A stretch of 5,018 nucleotides of DNA. It comes from JBLHHI01 sp047614125. Its GTDB lineage: Bacteria; Bacteroidota; Bacteroidia; NS11-12g; UBA9320. Made by a program: the position numbers and the translations under genes. The notes under the pieces are model-generated. The model did not search any database. It was given only the letters and a program-made list of their open reading frames with translations, and was not told the DNA's origin. The stretch lies in the NCBI GenBank assembly GCA_047614125.1, contig JBLHHI010000167.1:1-5018 (forward strand), written 5' to 3'. Positions 1 through 5,018 of this stretch are shown in pieces. Numbering within the stretch: position 1 is the first letter of the stretch; every line of letters starts with the position of its first letter.

Positions 1-1
1 A

Positions 2-1855
2 ACCAAGCTGTCATTCACCAACCAGCACAGTTTGAGCATTAACCAGAATACCCGTACCCTTCAAATTGTGGGTTTCGATGCCATCTTACAACCGGGATAT
101 CAGTTTAACCGAAGCTTAAATCTTGATAATGCAACTACTTATACCCACCAAGCCAACTTAACAGCGCTGAATTTAAAGCACACGCTGAATAAGAAAACGG
201 TACTATACATCACACTCGGCAGGCTCTTTACCAATATGCGCGCAGATGCCAACGGAAGGCCATTTAGAACAGAAACGGTGGATCAGTTGTATGATGAATA
301 TTCGATTGTTACCGAACCTGTTGAAGTTTTTAATCCAGGATCTCAAGTTCAATATGTTTTACCAGGGCCGGGTTTGATTAACAATGGTGGTATTTCTGGA
401 ACATGGCACGATCACTTTGCCCGCGAGTATACCATTAAGGCCAGCATTAAATACTATCCAAAAAGCGAACGAAACCAGTTTACCTTTGGCTTTGAACACA
501 AGTTTAACGAGTACCAATGGGTAGATGTTTATAAACCGTGGGTTGGCGCACCTATTCGAATCAACGATTCCATCACAACGCCTTCGATCTCAATTGGTTC
601 GAGCAATGACATTTGGTCGGTTAAACCCAATAACGGCGGTTTGTATATAACCGATAAGATTACCTATAAAGGCATTATAGCAAACCTAGGGCTTCGTTTA
701 AATTATTGGGCCCCTGGCAAGTTTGCCGATGACGCAGTGAATGATCCAAACGCTCCGGTTATTGATCAAATACGGTCGGATTATATTAAGAATACGGTCG
801 GCCTTTTTGGATTGCGATACAAGGTTCGATTGCTTCCAAAAGTGAATGTGAGCTTTCCGGTTACGAGCAATAACTCATTGTATTTCAATTATTCACATTC
901 CATGCGTTTGCCACACCCAAGATTTGTGTACGCTGGTTTGGATGCAAAATATCAAGATCGCAGCTTTCTTTCCAACATCGGTAATCCCGATTTAAATCCG
1001 GAGGTTAACGTATCGTATGAAGTGGGCTATAAAACGCAGATTAATAAAGACTTTGCAGTTACGCTTTCGGCGTATAACAACAACCGATTCGATTACATTG
1101 TGAGCAGATCGGTGCTGGTTGAAGATCAAACTGGAAGAGCGGTAACTAAGGTGATGTACATCAACCAGGATTACGCACGTATTGTAGGAACAGAGTTGTC
1201 GATCAACTATCGAATTGCCGAGTATTTCCGATTGTTTTGGAATGCGAGCTATCAAGTGGCGCGGGGCAAATCCAATTCAGCTCGAGAATCAAATTTGCAA
1301 ATCGAACAAACGGGAGAAGTACCGTTGAGTTCAGAACAATACTTAGCTTGGGATCGTCCGTGGAATTCTACCATTGGATTGGCGTTGAGCTACGATACCG
1401 CCATTCATTTTTTGCCAAATTGGTTAAAAGCGTCGCAAGCCTTTATTTCCGTTACCTACCAAAGTGGCTATCGGTATACTCCGCAAGAGTTGGAGGGATA
1501 CAATGATCTAGGCAGACCTTTGTATGCGCCCATACAGGAACAGTATCTGCTCAAACGCGCAGTGCCTTGGTTAAATGCTGATTTGAAGCTGAACAAGACC
1601 TTCCGATGGAATCCTGAAAAGAGCAAAAAAAATGGGATAACCTTGAGTTTCGAAATTCGAAACATGTTAAATAATAAGAATTCGCAAATCATCAATCCGG
1701 TAACCGGACGAGCTTACGAGCCTGGTGATGACGTTCCTACCGATTGGCGTGATCCGCGCTATTTGGGTCCAGAAGAACGCGGAACTCCTTCCGATAATCC
1801 AGCACGGTATTTGGCTCCACGGCAAATCTTGATCGGGGTTCGATTTAAGTTTTAA
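2..1855 (+). CDS. TonB-dependent receptor, C-terminal part (5' end outside window)
   Basis: This is the beta-barrel part of an outer-membrane receptor that would import a ligand using energy passed from the TonB-ExbB-ExbD complex. The frame is open from base 2, so the start is off the window; 617 codons are visible, ending with TAA at 1853-1855. The protein shows the barrel pattern of alternating aromatic and polar strands split by long Asn/Asp/Gly/Pro-rich loops. A NPDLNPE motif (about 983-1003) followed by YEVGY is a hallmark of Bacteroidota receptor barrels. The chain ends in IGVRFKF, with the terminal Phe expected for Bam-dependent barrels. Bacteroidota receptors of this class usually have some 900-1100 residues, so a signal peptide, a carboxypeptidase-regulatory-like domain and the plug are presumably encoded upstream (inference). 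No SusD-like partner follows, so the substrate cannot be assigned. The family call is firm; the ligand is unknown. Confidence 0.93.
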   Translation, partial: TKLSFTNQHSLSINQNTRTLQIVGFDAILQPGYQFNRSLNLDNATTYTHQANLTALNLKHTLNKKTVLYITLGRLFTNMRADANGRPFRTETVDQLYDEYSIVTEPVEVFNPGSQVQYVLPGPGLINNGGISGTWHDHFAREYTIKASIKYYPKSERNQFTFGFEHKFNEYQWVDVYKPWVGAPIRINDSITTPSISIGSSNDIWSVKPNNGGLYITDKITYKGIIANLGLRLNYWAPGKFADDAVNDPNAPVIDQIRSDYIKNTVGLFGLRYKVRLLPKVNVSFPVTSNNSLYFNYSHSMRLPHPRFVYAGLDAKYQDRSFLSNIGNPDLNPEVNVSYEVGYKTQINKDFAVTLSAYNNNRFDYIVSRSVLVEDQTGRAVTKVMYINQDYARIVGTELSINYRIAEYFRLFWNASYQVARGKSNSARESNLQIEQTGEVPLSSEQYLAWDRPWNSTIGLALSYDTAIHFLPNWLKASQAFISVTYQSGYRYTPQELEGYNDLGRPLYAPIQEQYLLKRAVPWLNADLKLNKTFRWNPEKSKKNGITLSFEIRNMLNNKNSQIINPVTGRAYEPGDDVPTDWRDPRYLGPEERGTPSDNPARYLAPRQILIGVRFKF

Positions 1856-1878
1856 TTTCATTTTTGCCTAAATCCGCA

Positions 1879-1925
1879 GTCGCTTGGCTCAAGACGATGC
1901 TGTCTTGACAGGTCCGCCGAGTGAC
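1879..1925 (+). terminator. compound stem-loop behind the receptor gene (possible 3'-end structure)
   Basis: A 10-bp outer stem pairs 1879-1888 (GTCGCTTGGC) with 1916-1925 (GCCGAGTGAC). A 7-bp inner stem pairs 1889-1895 (TCAAGAC) with 1902-1908 (GTCTTGA) around loop GATGCT, leaving a 7-base bulge at 1909-1915. Two outer pairs (1882/1922 and 1885/1919) are G-T on the plus strand, so they work as G-U wobble in a plus-strand RNA but would be A-C mismatches on the other strand. The structure starts 23 bases after the receptor stop, which suits an mRNA 3' end. No U-tract follows, so classic intrinsic termination is doubtful; it may instead stabilise or process the 3' end, or be another repeat element. 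Confidence 0.45.
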
Positions 1926-1936
1926 AACAACCCCAA

Positions 1937-1977
1937 TCCCCTACAAAAGGTGTTCTTACCTTTTTCGAGTACGGAAG
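1937..1977 (+). repeat. hairpin element copy A1
   Basis: Box TCCCCT (1937-1942), then stem AAAAGGTG (1945-1952) with TACCTTTT (1957-1964) around loop TTCT, then box CGAGTACGGAAG (1966-1977). The stem includes one G-T pair (1952/1957) that is a wobble on this strand. It continues into GTTGATCGGGG, shared with A2. The A-run, stem and T-run give it the look of a weak bidirectional terminator, but the stem has few G-C pairs. Confidence 0.8.
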
Positions 1978-2035
1978 TTGATCGGGGTAATTGCTATTTT
2001 TAGGATGGCTGGTACTCTTTAATCCAAACTTTTGG

Positions 2036-2075
2036 CTTCGTGCTAGTTGTCGGTGTGAACACCAACAAGAGGGGA
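2036..2075 (-). repeat. hairpin element copy B1 (inverted)
   Basis: On the minus strand this reads TCCCCT, CTTGTT, GGTGTTCACACC, GACAA, CTAGCACGAAG. The palindrome spans 2047-2068, with ten pairs around a central TC; one pair is T-G on the minus strand. It aligns with A1 across both boxes with one single-base gap, although the outer stem bases differ completely. Confidence 0.8.
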
Positions 2076-2127
2076 TAGCGTAAATGTCAAATCTTATTGC
2101 ATTACTTTTTTTTGATGAAGCCCTCAA

Positions 2128-2168
2128 TCCCCTACAAAAGGTGTTCACACCTTTTACGAGTACGGAAG
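2128..2168 (+). repeat. hairpin element copy A2
   Basis: Box TCCCCT (2128-2133), nine-pair palindrome AAAAGGTGT (2136-2144) with ACACCTTTT (2147-2155), box CGAGTACGGAAG (2157-2168). This is the A copy with the perfect core. It is followed by GTTGATCGGG as in A1, and a TTTTTAGGAT word (2186-2195) recurs behind A1 at 1997-2006. Confidence 0.8.
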
Positions 2169-2229
2169 TTGATCGGGTAAGTGAGTTTTTAGGATTGTGA
2201 TAGCCTTTGTTAACCGCCAACCTTTTTGG

Positions 2230-2269
2230 CTTTGCACTAGTTGTCGGTGTGAACACCAACAAGAGGGGA
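2230..2269 (-). repeat. hairpin element copy B2 (inverted)
   Basis: On the minus strand this reads TCCCCT, CTTGTT, GGTGTTCACACC, GACAA, CTAGTGCAAAG. The palindrome lies at 2241-2262 with the same single T-G pair as B1. It closes a second A-B module that matches the first over nearly its whole length. It starts a tandem with B3 at a 56-base step (TTTTGGCTTTG at 2224 and again at 2280). Confidence 0.8.
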
Positions 2270-2285
2270 TAGAGGGTCTTTTTGG

Positions 2286-2325
2286 CTTTGTGCTAGTTGT
2301 TGGTGTGAACACCAACAAAAGGAGA
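2286..2325 (-). repeat. hairpin element copy B3 (inverted)
   Basis: On the minus strand this reads TCTCCT, TTTGTT, GGTGTTCACACC, AACAA, CTAGCACAAAG. The palindrome 2297-2318 has ten perfect Watson-Crick pairs around TC: the T-G pair of B1 and B2 is T-A here. It is head to head with A3, only 8 bases away. Confidence 0.8.
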
Positions 2326-2333
2326 CTGGGGTA

Positions 2334-2374
2334 TCCCATACAAAAGGTGTTCTCACCTTTTTCGAGTACGGAAG
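2334..2374 (+). repeat. hairpin element copy A3
   Basis: Box TCCCAT (2334-2339), stem AAAAGGTG (2342-2349) with CACCTTTT (2354-2361) around loop TTCT, box CGAGTACGGAAG (2363-2374). Compared with A1 and A2 the C-rich box has one change, and the sequence behind the second box (CTTCGCGGG) diverges. It is the copy nearest the next gene, 88 bases before its start codon. Confidence 0.8.
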
Positions 2375-2429
2375 CTTCGCGGGTATACGATGTTGAGAAA
2401 ATATTTAATTCAAATTTATCAAGATGATG

Positions 2430-2462
2430 TAACTTTAGCCCTCTATAAAAAAAACAAACAAT
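2430..2462 (+). promoter_or_regulatory. possible promoter -7 element and A-rich leader for the T9SS cargo gene
   Basis: TAACTTTA at 2430-2437 matches seven of eight positions of the Bacteroidota -7 consensus TAnnTTTG. It would put transcription start near 2443, giving a leader of about 20 bases. That leader is almost all A (TAAAAAAAACAAACAAT just before ATG), as is usual for this phylum, and has no Shine-Dalgarno. No good -33 TTTG lies at the expected distance, so the promoter is tentative. Confidence 0.35.
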
Positions 2463-3485
2463 ATGAAAAACAAGATTAAATCCATCCTAATTGTTATGCT
2501 TTTGAGCCTATTCATGCCGGCCTTTGCACAGCAATATGCTTTTAGCGTGAGCACTGGAACGTACGCCAATCTCACCAATGCAACGTCTCTAAATGCCGAC
2601 TCTACTTGGGATGATCCCTTGTACGCCGTACCCATTGGCTTCCCTTTCAAACTCTTTTACCACACCATAACTACCTTGCATTTTGATCCATATGGCTATG
2701 GAGCAGAAATGAGCACGAGCGATGGTGAAGTTGGCGTTCAATCCATACTTATTGTGTATGGAACTGATCTCTTAGACAGAGGTTATGACATCAATTTGGA
2801 TGAAAGCGAACAAGGCAAATCAAAGTCTCCTATTTCGTATGTAGTTGAGGGAAGCTCAGGATCAAGAATATTTAAACTGGAATGGCAGAGTGCAGGTTTT
2901 TATGGTGAAGCAGACGAAAACGGAACTCAAAACGATTTTGCTAATTTTCAACTTTGGTTTTACGAAGGATCCAACAACATCGAAATCCATTTTGGAAGTT
3001 CTAAAATAACGGACCCCTTCAATACTTTTTATAACGGAGAAGGTCCGCACGTTGCTCTGTATCCAGAGTACAACTATGATTTGGAAGAAATCAACAAGGA
3101 TGGTATCGTTTTGCGCGGAAATTCAAGTGATCCGACCGTGATATACTCAAAAGAACCTTATGTAGATTATCTATCTTCAACTCCTCCAGATGGTACCATT
3201 TATACGTTTACAAGAGCGAGTGTTGGGGTGGAAGAAACGAACAATCGGATGTTTGATTTGACCCTTTATCCTAACCCTTCGAAACACAGTCTTAACGTGG
3301 AAACTACTTTGCAATCAACAGATATTCAGCAAGTTGTTATTCAAGATGTAAATGGCCTTGTGATTTATGATAACGTTCAACTTGAACGCAAAATCAACGT
3401 TGAATCCTTTGCTTCCGGAATGTACTTTTTGCAAGTAACGGCAAACAACGGAAGTGTGGTTACGAAGAAGTTTGTGAAACATTAA
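2463..3485 (+). CDS. secreted protein with T9SS type A C-terminal sorting domain
   Basis: This 340-residue protein is probably exported by Sec and then secreted or anchored at the surface by the type IX system. Residues 1-22 form a signal peptide: basic MKNKIK, a hydrophobic core, and AFA before QQ. Residues about 25-250 look like an all-beta, aromatic-rich domain (WDDPLYAVPIGFPF near 50-63, FQLWFYEGSNNIEIHFG near 162-178). I recognise the style of T9SS-secreted proteins but no enzymatic motif. Residues about 264-340 are the sorting domain: LTLYPNPSKHSLNVE (266-280), QDVNGLVIY (294-302), FASGMYFLQV (316-325) and the basic end VTKKFVKH. ATG at 2463 is chosen because it gives the signal peptide directly and follows an A-rich leader. 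The gene stands alone behind the repeat array. Sorting class is confident; molecular function is unknown. Confidence 0.94.
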   Translation: MKNKIKSILIVMLLSLFMPAFAQQYAFSVSTGTYANLTNATSLNADSTWDDPLYAVPIGFPFKLFYHTITTLHFDPYGYGAEMSTSDGEVGVQSILIVYGTDLLDRGYDINLDESEQGKSKSPISYVVEGSSGSRIFKLEWQSAGFYGEADENGTQNDFANFQLWFYEGSNNIEIHFGSSKITDPFNTFYNGEGPHVALYPEYNYDLEEINKDGIVLRGNSSDPTVIYSKEPYVDYLSSTPPDGTIYTFTRASVGVEETNNRMFDLTLYPNPSKHSLNVETTLQSTDIQQVVIQDVNGLVIYDNVQLERKINVESFASGMYFLQVTANNGSVVTKKFVKH

Positions 3486-3556
3486 ATGTATCCATTCATT
3501 GGTCATCAAATCTTAATCACGTATCTGCAGGAGGGAGAATGAATTGACCGTATAAA

Positions 3557-3622
3557 ATGGAATTTGCATCCAACAACCTAAACACGAAAGACTACTTACT
3601 ACTGTATCCCAACAATCGTTGA
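3557..3622 (+). CDS. possible 21-codon ORF overlapping the start of the membrane-protein gene
   Basis: An ATG at 3557 opens 21 codons (starting MEFASNNLNTKDY, ending LLYPNNR) and stops with TGA at 3620-3622. The stop overlaps the TTG proposed as start of the next gene (TTGA), a layout used for translational coupling. No homology is recognised and no Shine-Dalgarno sits close in front: AGGAGG at 3529-3534 is 22 bases away. It could be a coupled leader peptide, a displaced N-terminus of the next gene after a frameshift, or chance. Confidence 0.25.
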   Translation: MEFASNNLNTKDYLLLYPNNR

Positions 3623-4623
3623 CAAAGGCAAGAAAAAAGAAAAGGAAAAAAAGAGCTGGATTTAGCTTAATGCCGGCTGTTTATGTCTTGTGCATTATTG
3701 GGCTCGTAATGACGATTTACATTGGCTATAGAGCTTTTATTAGCGACCACAACTTATTCTCTATAAGTATGTTAGCCTTGATTGGCGGGCTGTTATTTGA
3801 AAGTTTAAGAATATCCAGAAATTGGAAGGATGTTGGTATCGCATTTACGGCTGCATACGTAATGAGCTTAATGGCTTTTATTCCTGAAGGACGAGGGCAT
3901 ATTTACAATTTTGAAGAAAATATTGAATCCTGGCCGTATTGGTTTTTAATCACATTTACGTTATTTATGGCCATTTGGCAAGAACAAAAAGTTACCGCCA
4001 AATTAACAGAAGGAATTACACTTTTGCTTTCGTTGTCGATTCTTTATTGGATCTTAGATTATGGTTACGATAATGTAAGTAACCGTTTTGCTCATGCATT
4101 ATTGATTCTGGCTCTTGCACTTGCCATTTTTTCTATTGTCCATGCGCTTACCTATCTAAAGCTTTCCAATGCAGCACGGCTAACACTTAGTATATGGAGT
4201 TCCCTTATTATGATGGTGTTGGCGGTTGATAATATTTATCGTGTTTTCCAAAACGAAATTGAAGAAGGTGGTTCACAGGGTTTATATCTGGGACTTCAGT
4301 ATTTTCTTGTTGGAGTGTCTGCCATTTATGTGATGCAGAACTACATTCTTCTGGCTAGTTTATTGCCGCAAAATGGGGAGCACTATCGAGCAAGTTTGAA
4401 AGAAGGTTCAAAAAAACACCTCGTTCGTTATGCCGAGATGCAAGTGCATAGAAGTCACACGCTTTTGTGCCTGGCATATGCTTTGGTTTTATATGGTATT
4501 AATTACTTCTACAAACTCCTGCCTCGCCACACCATGATTTGGCTTGTAATCTTGAGCTTTCCGTTGATTTTAAAACTTTATGGATTGCTTCATCAAAAGT
4601 CTACATCCTTCAATAAAGAGTAA
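3619..4623 (+). CDS. polytopic inner-membrane protein of unknown function (about 10 helices)
   Basis: The 334-residue product is strongly hydrophobic. By eye there are about ten membrane segments: residues 18-40, 46-62, 72-90, 105-121, 131-147, 157-178, 188-206, 220-248 (perhaps one long or broken helix), 278-300 and 305-324. A lysine/arginine cluster (TKARKKKRKKR) before the first helix predicts a cytoplasmic N-terminus. A basic loop around 255-276 (EGSKKHLVRYAEM) precedes the last helix pair. I recognise no family signature. The start is uncertain: in this frame the only usual start codons are TTG at 3619 and ATG at 3670 (residue 18, at the edge of helix 1), and an in-frame TAA at 3553 bars a longer version. 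TTG keeps the basic tail. ATG is the conservative alternative (317 residues), but it too lacks a ribosome-binding site. It ends 89 bases before a terminator-like hairpin. Confidence 0.85.
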   Translation: MTKARKKKRKKRAGFSLMPAVYVLCIIGLVMTIYIGYRAFISDHNLFSISMLALIGGLLFESLRISRNWKDVGIAFTAAYVMSLMAFIPEGRGHIYNFEENIESWPYWFLITFTLFMAIWQEQKVTAKLTEGITLLLSLSILYWILDYGYDNVSNRFAHALLILALALAIFSIVHALTYLKLSNAARLTLSIWSSLIMMVLAVDNIYRVFQNEIEEGGSQGLYLGLQYFLVGVSAIYVMQNYILLASLLPQNGEHYRASLKEGSKKHLVRYAEMQVHRSHTLLCLAYALVLYGINYFYKLLPRHTMIWLVILSFPLILKLYGLLHQKSTSFNKE

Positions 4624-4711
4624 AAAATGTTGGAAACCCTTATCCAAAATATGTGCAAGCCAAAATGCAAGTACTTAATAATGAAGGATGTACTGATGCC
4701 TAACAAAATAA
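4624..4711. other. spacer without recognisable features
   Basis: The 88 bases between the membrane-protein stop and the minus-strand terminator contain no convincing gene or promoter. An ATG at 4627 opens 43 codons, but they run through the terminator stem and look like chance. Confidence 0.5.
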
Positions 4712-4751
4712 CCTCAATTTCCCATGCCATCAGAAACATGGGAAATCGAGG
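4712..4751 (-). terminator. intrinsic terminator, best read on the minus strand
   Basis: A 15-position stem pairs 4712-4726 with 4737-4751 around a 10-base loop. The one imperfect position (4716/4747) is A-C on plus but G-T on minus, so a minus-strand RNA forms fifteen continuous pairs. On minus the stem is followed by TTATTTTGTTA, a fair U-tract; the plus-strand trailer (CTGTTAATTTC) is poorer. It begins 9 bases after the minus-strand stop at 4761-4763, so it probably ends the transcript of the minus-strand gene from which only a remnant is seen. It may also stop readthrough from the membrane-protein gene. Confidence 0.75.
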
Positions 4752-4760
4752 CTGTTAATT

Positions 4761-4841
4761 TCAATAAACCACAACCTTGCTCGAATAATAGGTGTCACCA
4801 GATTGAATGCTAATAATCTGAGTTCGATTCATATTTTGAAT
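4761..4841 (-). pseudogene. 3' coding remnant, probably the end of a T9SS sorting domain
   Basis: On the minus strand, 26 codons end with TGA at 4761-4763. The last residues, IISIQSGDTYYSSKVVVY, read like the final two strands of a T9SS C-terminal domain (hydrophobic strand, Gly-Asp turn, then a Lys before a hydrophobic end). The strong minus-strand terminator follows 9 bases later, as behind a real gene. Upstream the same frame has a TGA at 4842-4844 and then a non-coding-looking hairpin, and the expected earlier parts of such a domain (YPNP motif, GxY strand) are not present in frame. So this is more likely a decayed or interrupted gene end than an intact one. The motif is short, and chance cannot be excluded. 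Confidence 0.42.
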
Positions 4842-5018
4842 TCAGAACGCTTGTGAACAGTGAGTTTCGAGTAAAAATTGCGAAGACAGGACGGGCCCTT
4901 TCGAGTAATTTTTACGATGAAAATCGCTTTTCACAAGTGTAAAGCGGACTTTTGTATATAAAACCCTATTAGCTTCGTTGAAATCAGTCGGTTTATAAAC
5001 ATAAACCTTCCTGTTTTC
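4842..5018 (-). other. open minus-strand frame to the window edge, in frame with the remnant
   Basis: Upstream of the TGA at 4842-4844 the same minus-strand frame stays open for 58 codons to the window edge, beginning ENRKVYVYKPTDFNEA. The part over 4847-4940 is made by the hairpin and does not look like protein. The outer part (4941-5018) might be coding, but no family is recognised. In another frame the stretch about 4934-5017 includes GRFMF and LIGFYI, faintly like the middle of a T9SS tail. This could be the end of a gene entering from the right or non-coding sequence. Confidence 0.2.
4847..4940 (+). repeat. long imperfect palindrome, about 94 bases
   Basis: The outer stem pairs 4847-4857 (ACGCTTGTGAA) with 4930-4940 (TTCACAAGTGT), eleven pairs including one G-T. 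Next, 4859-4868 pairs with 4919-4928 (one mismatch, one T-G), and 4871-4879 (GTAAAAATT) pairs perfectly with 4907-4915 (AATTTTTAC). An inner CGAA/TTCG stem (4881-4884 with 4900-4903) encloses a GC-rich tip with GGGCCC. All three wobble positions are G-T on the plus strand, favouring a plus-strand RNA or single strand. TTTCGAGTAA occurs twice inside (4865-4874 and 4899-4908). It could be a small non-autonomous mobile element, a structured RNA, or a degenerate repeat; no terminal target duplication is clear. Confidence 0.6.

Larger units (their letters stand above)
1934..2383. repeat. array of six hairpin elements in both orientations (REP/BIME-like)
   Basis: Three copies of type A on the plus strand and three of type B on the minus strand fill most of this intergenic region, in the order A1 right, B1 left, A2 right, B2 left, B3 left, A3 right. 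Read on its own strand, each copy has a C-rich box (TCCCCT), six bases, a palindromic core (GGTGTTCACACC or a variant), five bases, and a second box (CGAGTACGGAAG in A, CTAGCACGAAG or similar in B). The inverted pairs of short imperfect palindromes resemble the BIMEs built from REP sequences in other bacteria. No transposase or RAYT gene is in the window, so that kinship is inference. The region has no convincing protein: open frames across it merely translate the repeats. Confidence 0.85.

Noticed and set aside
992..1861. Open frames inside the receptor gene on the minus strand and in another plus frame
   Set aside because: They are shadows of the receptor frame, which has clear family motifs throughout.
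1934..2383. CRISPR array
   Set aside because: The copies occur in both orientations, with spacings from 8 to 61 bases, and some spacers are homologous to each other. There is no regular repeat-spacer pattern.
1858..2427. Open frames of 61-134 codons on both strands across the repeat region, including minus 1858-2262, minus 2154-2339 and plus 2197-2427
   Set aside because: They translate the repeated hairpins (recurring peptides such as VGVNTNK and CWCSHRQL), overlap each other on both strands, and have no independent start context. They are repeat artefacts.
3619..3624. TTGACA as a sigma-70 type -35 box
   Set aside because: No -10-like element lies at the right distance, the sequence falls at the start of a gene, and Bacteroidota housekeeping promoters use a different consensus.
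4627..4758. 43-codon plus-strand ORF just after the membrane-protein stop
   Set aside because: It reads straight through the terminator stem, has no recognisable features, and its composition looks random.
4842..4844. TGA recoding joining the minus-strand open frame to the T9SS remnant
   Set aside because: The frame directly upstream of the TGA is formed by the long palindrome and does not look coding, so readthrough is not needed to explain the layout.
4865..4908. TTTCGAGTA shared between the array (1963-1971 and 2361-2369) and the long palindrome (4865-4873 and 4899-4907)
   Set aside because: A shared 9-base word between two AT-rich stretches of this size is expected about once by chance, and the rest of the two elements does not align.

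Overview
The window looks like a chromosome segment of a Bacteroidota bacterium, probably in or near Flavobacteriia. The signs are a TonB-dependent outer-membrane receptor with a typical Bacteroidota barrel end, a secreted protein with a type IX secretion (T9SS) C-terminal sorting domain, an A-rich leader without a Shine-Dalgarno in front of that gene, and modest GC content. No 16S or other phylogenetic marker is present, so the placement is an inference.

Layout. Positions 2-1855 (+) carry the C-terminal 617 codons of a TonB-dependent receptor whose start lies outside the window. Positions 1856-2462 are a 607-base non-coding region. It opens with a compound stem-loop (1879-1925) just behind the receptor stop. 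It then holds six copies of one roughly 40-base hairpin element, three on each strand (1937-2374), in an alternating REP/BIME-like arrangement. A 340-residue T9SS cargo protein follows (2463-3485, +). A 133-base gap (3486-3618) holds an isolated AGGAGG and a 21-codon ORF. Then comes a roughly 334-residue membrane protein of unknown family with about ten predicted helices (3619-4623, +).

The last 395 bases contain no complete gene. They hold a strong intrinsic terminator that fits the minus strand best (4712-4751). Just upstream of it on that strand is a short coding remnant (4761-4841) whose end looks like the last strands of a T9SS sorting domain. A long imperfect hairpin (4847-4940) lies against the remnant, and the sequence runs on to the window edge without recognisable coding.

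The three main genes do not form an obvious pathway. The receptor and the T9SS cargo are both envelope or surface functions, but 607 bases of repeats separate them and they are probably transcribed separately. The most unusual content is the repeat array. Two sub-types (A on plus, B on minus) share flanking boxes and a GGTGTTCACACC-type core, while their outer stem base pairs differ in a compensatory way. This suggests selection, or mobilisation, acting on a folded single strand.
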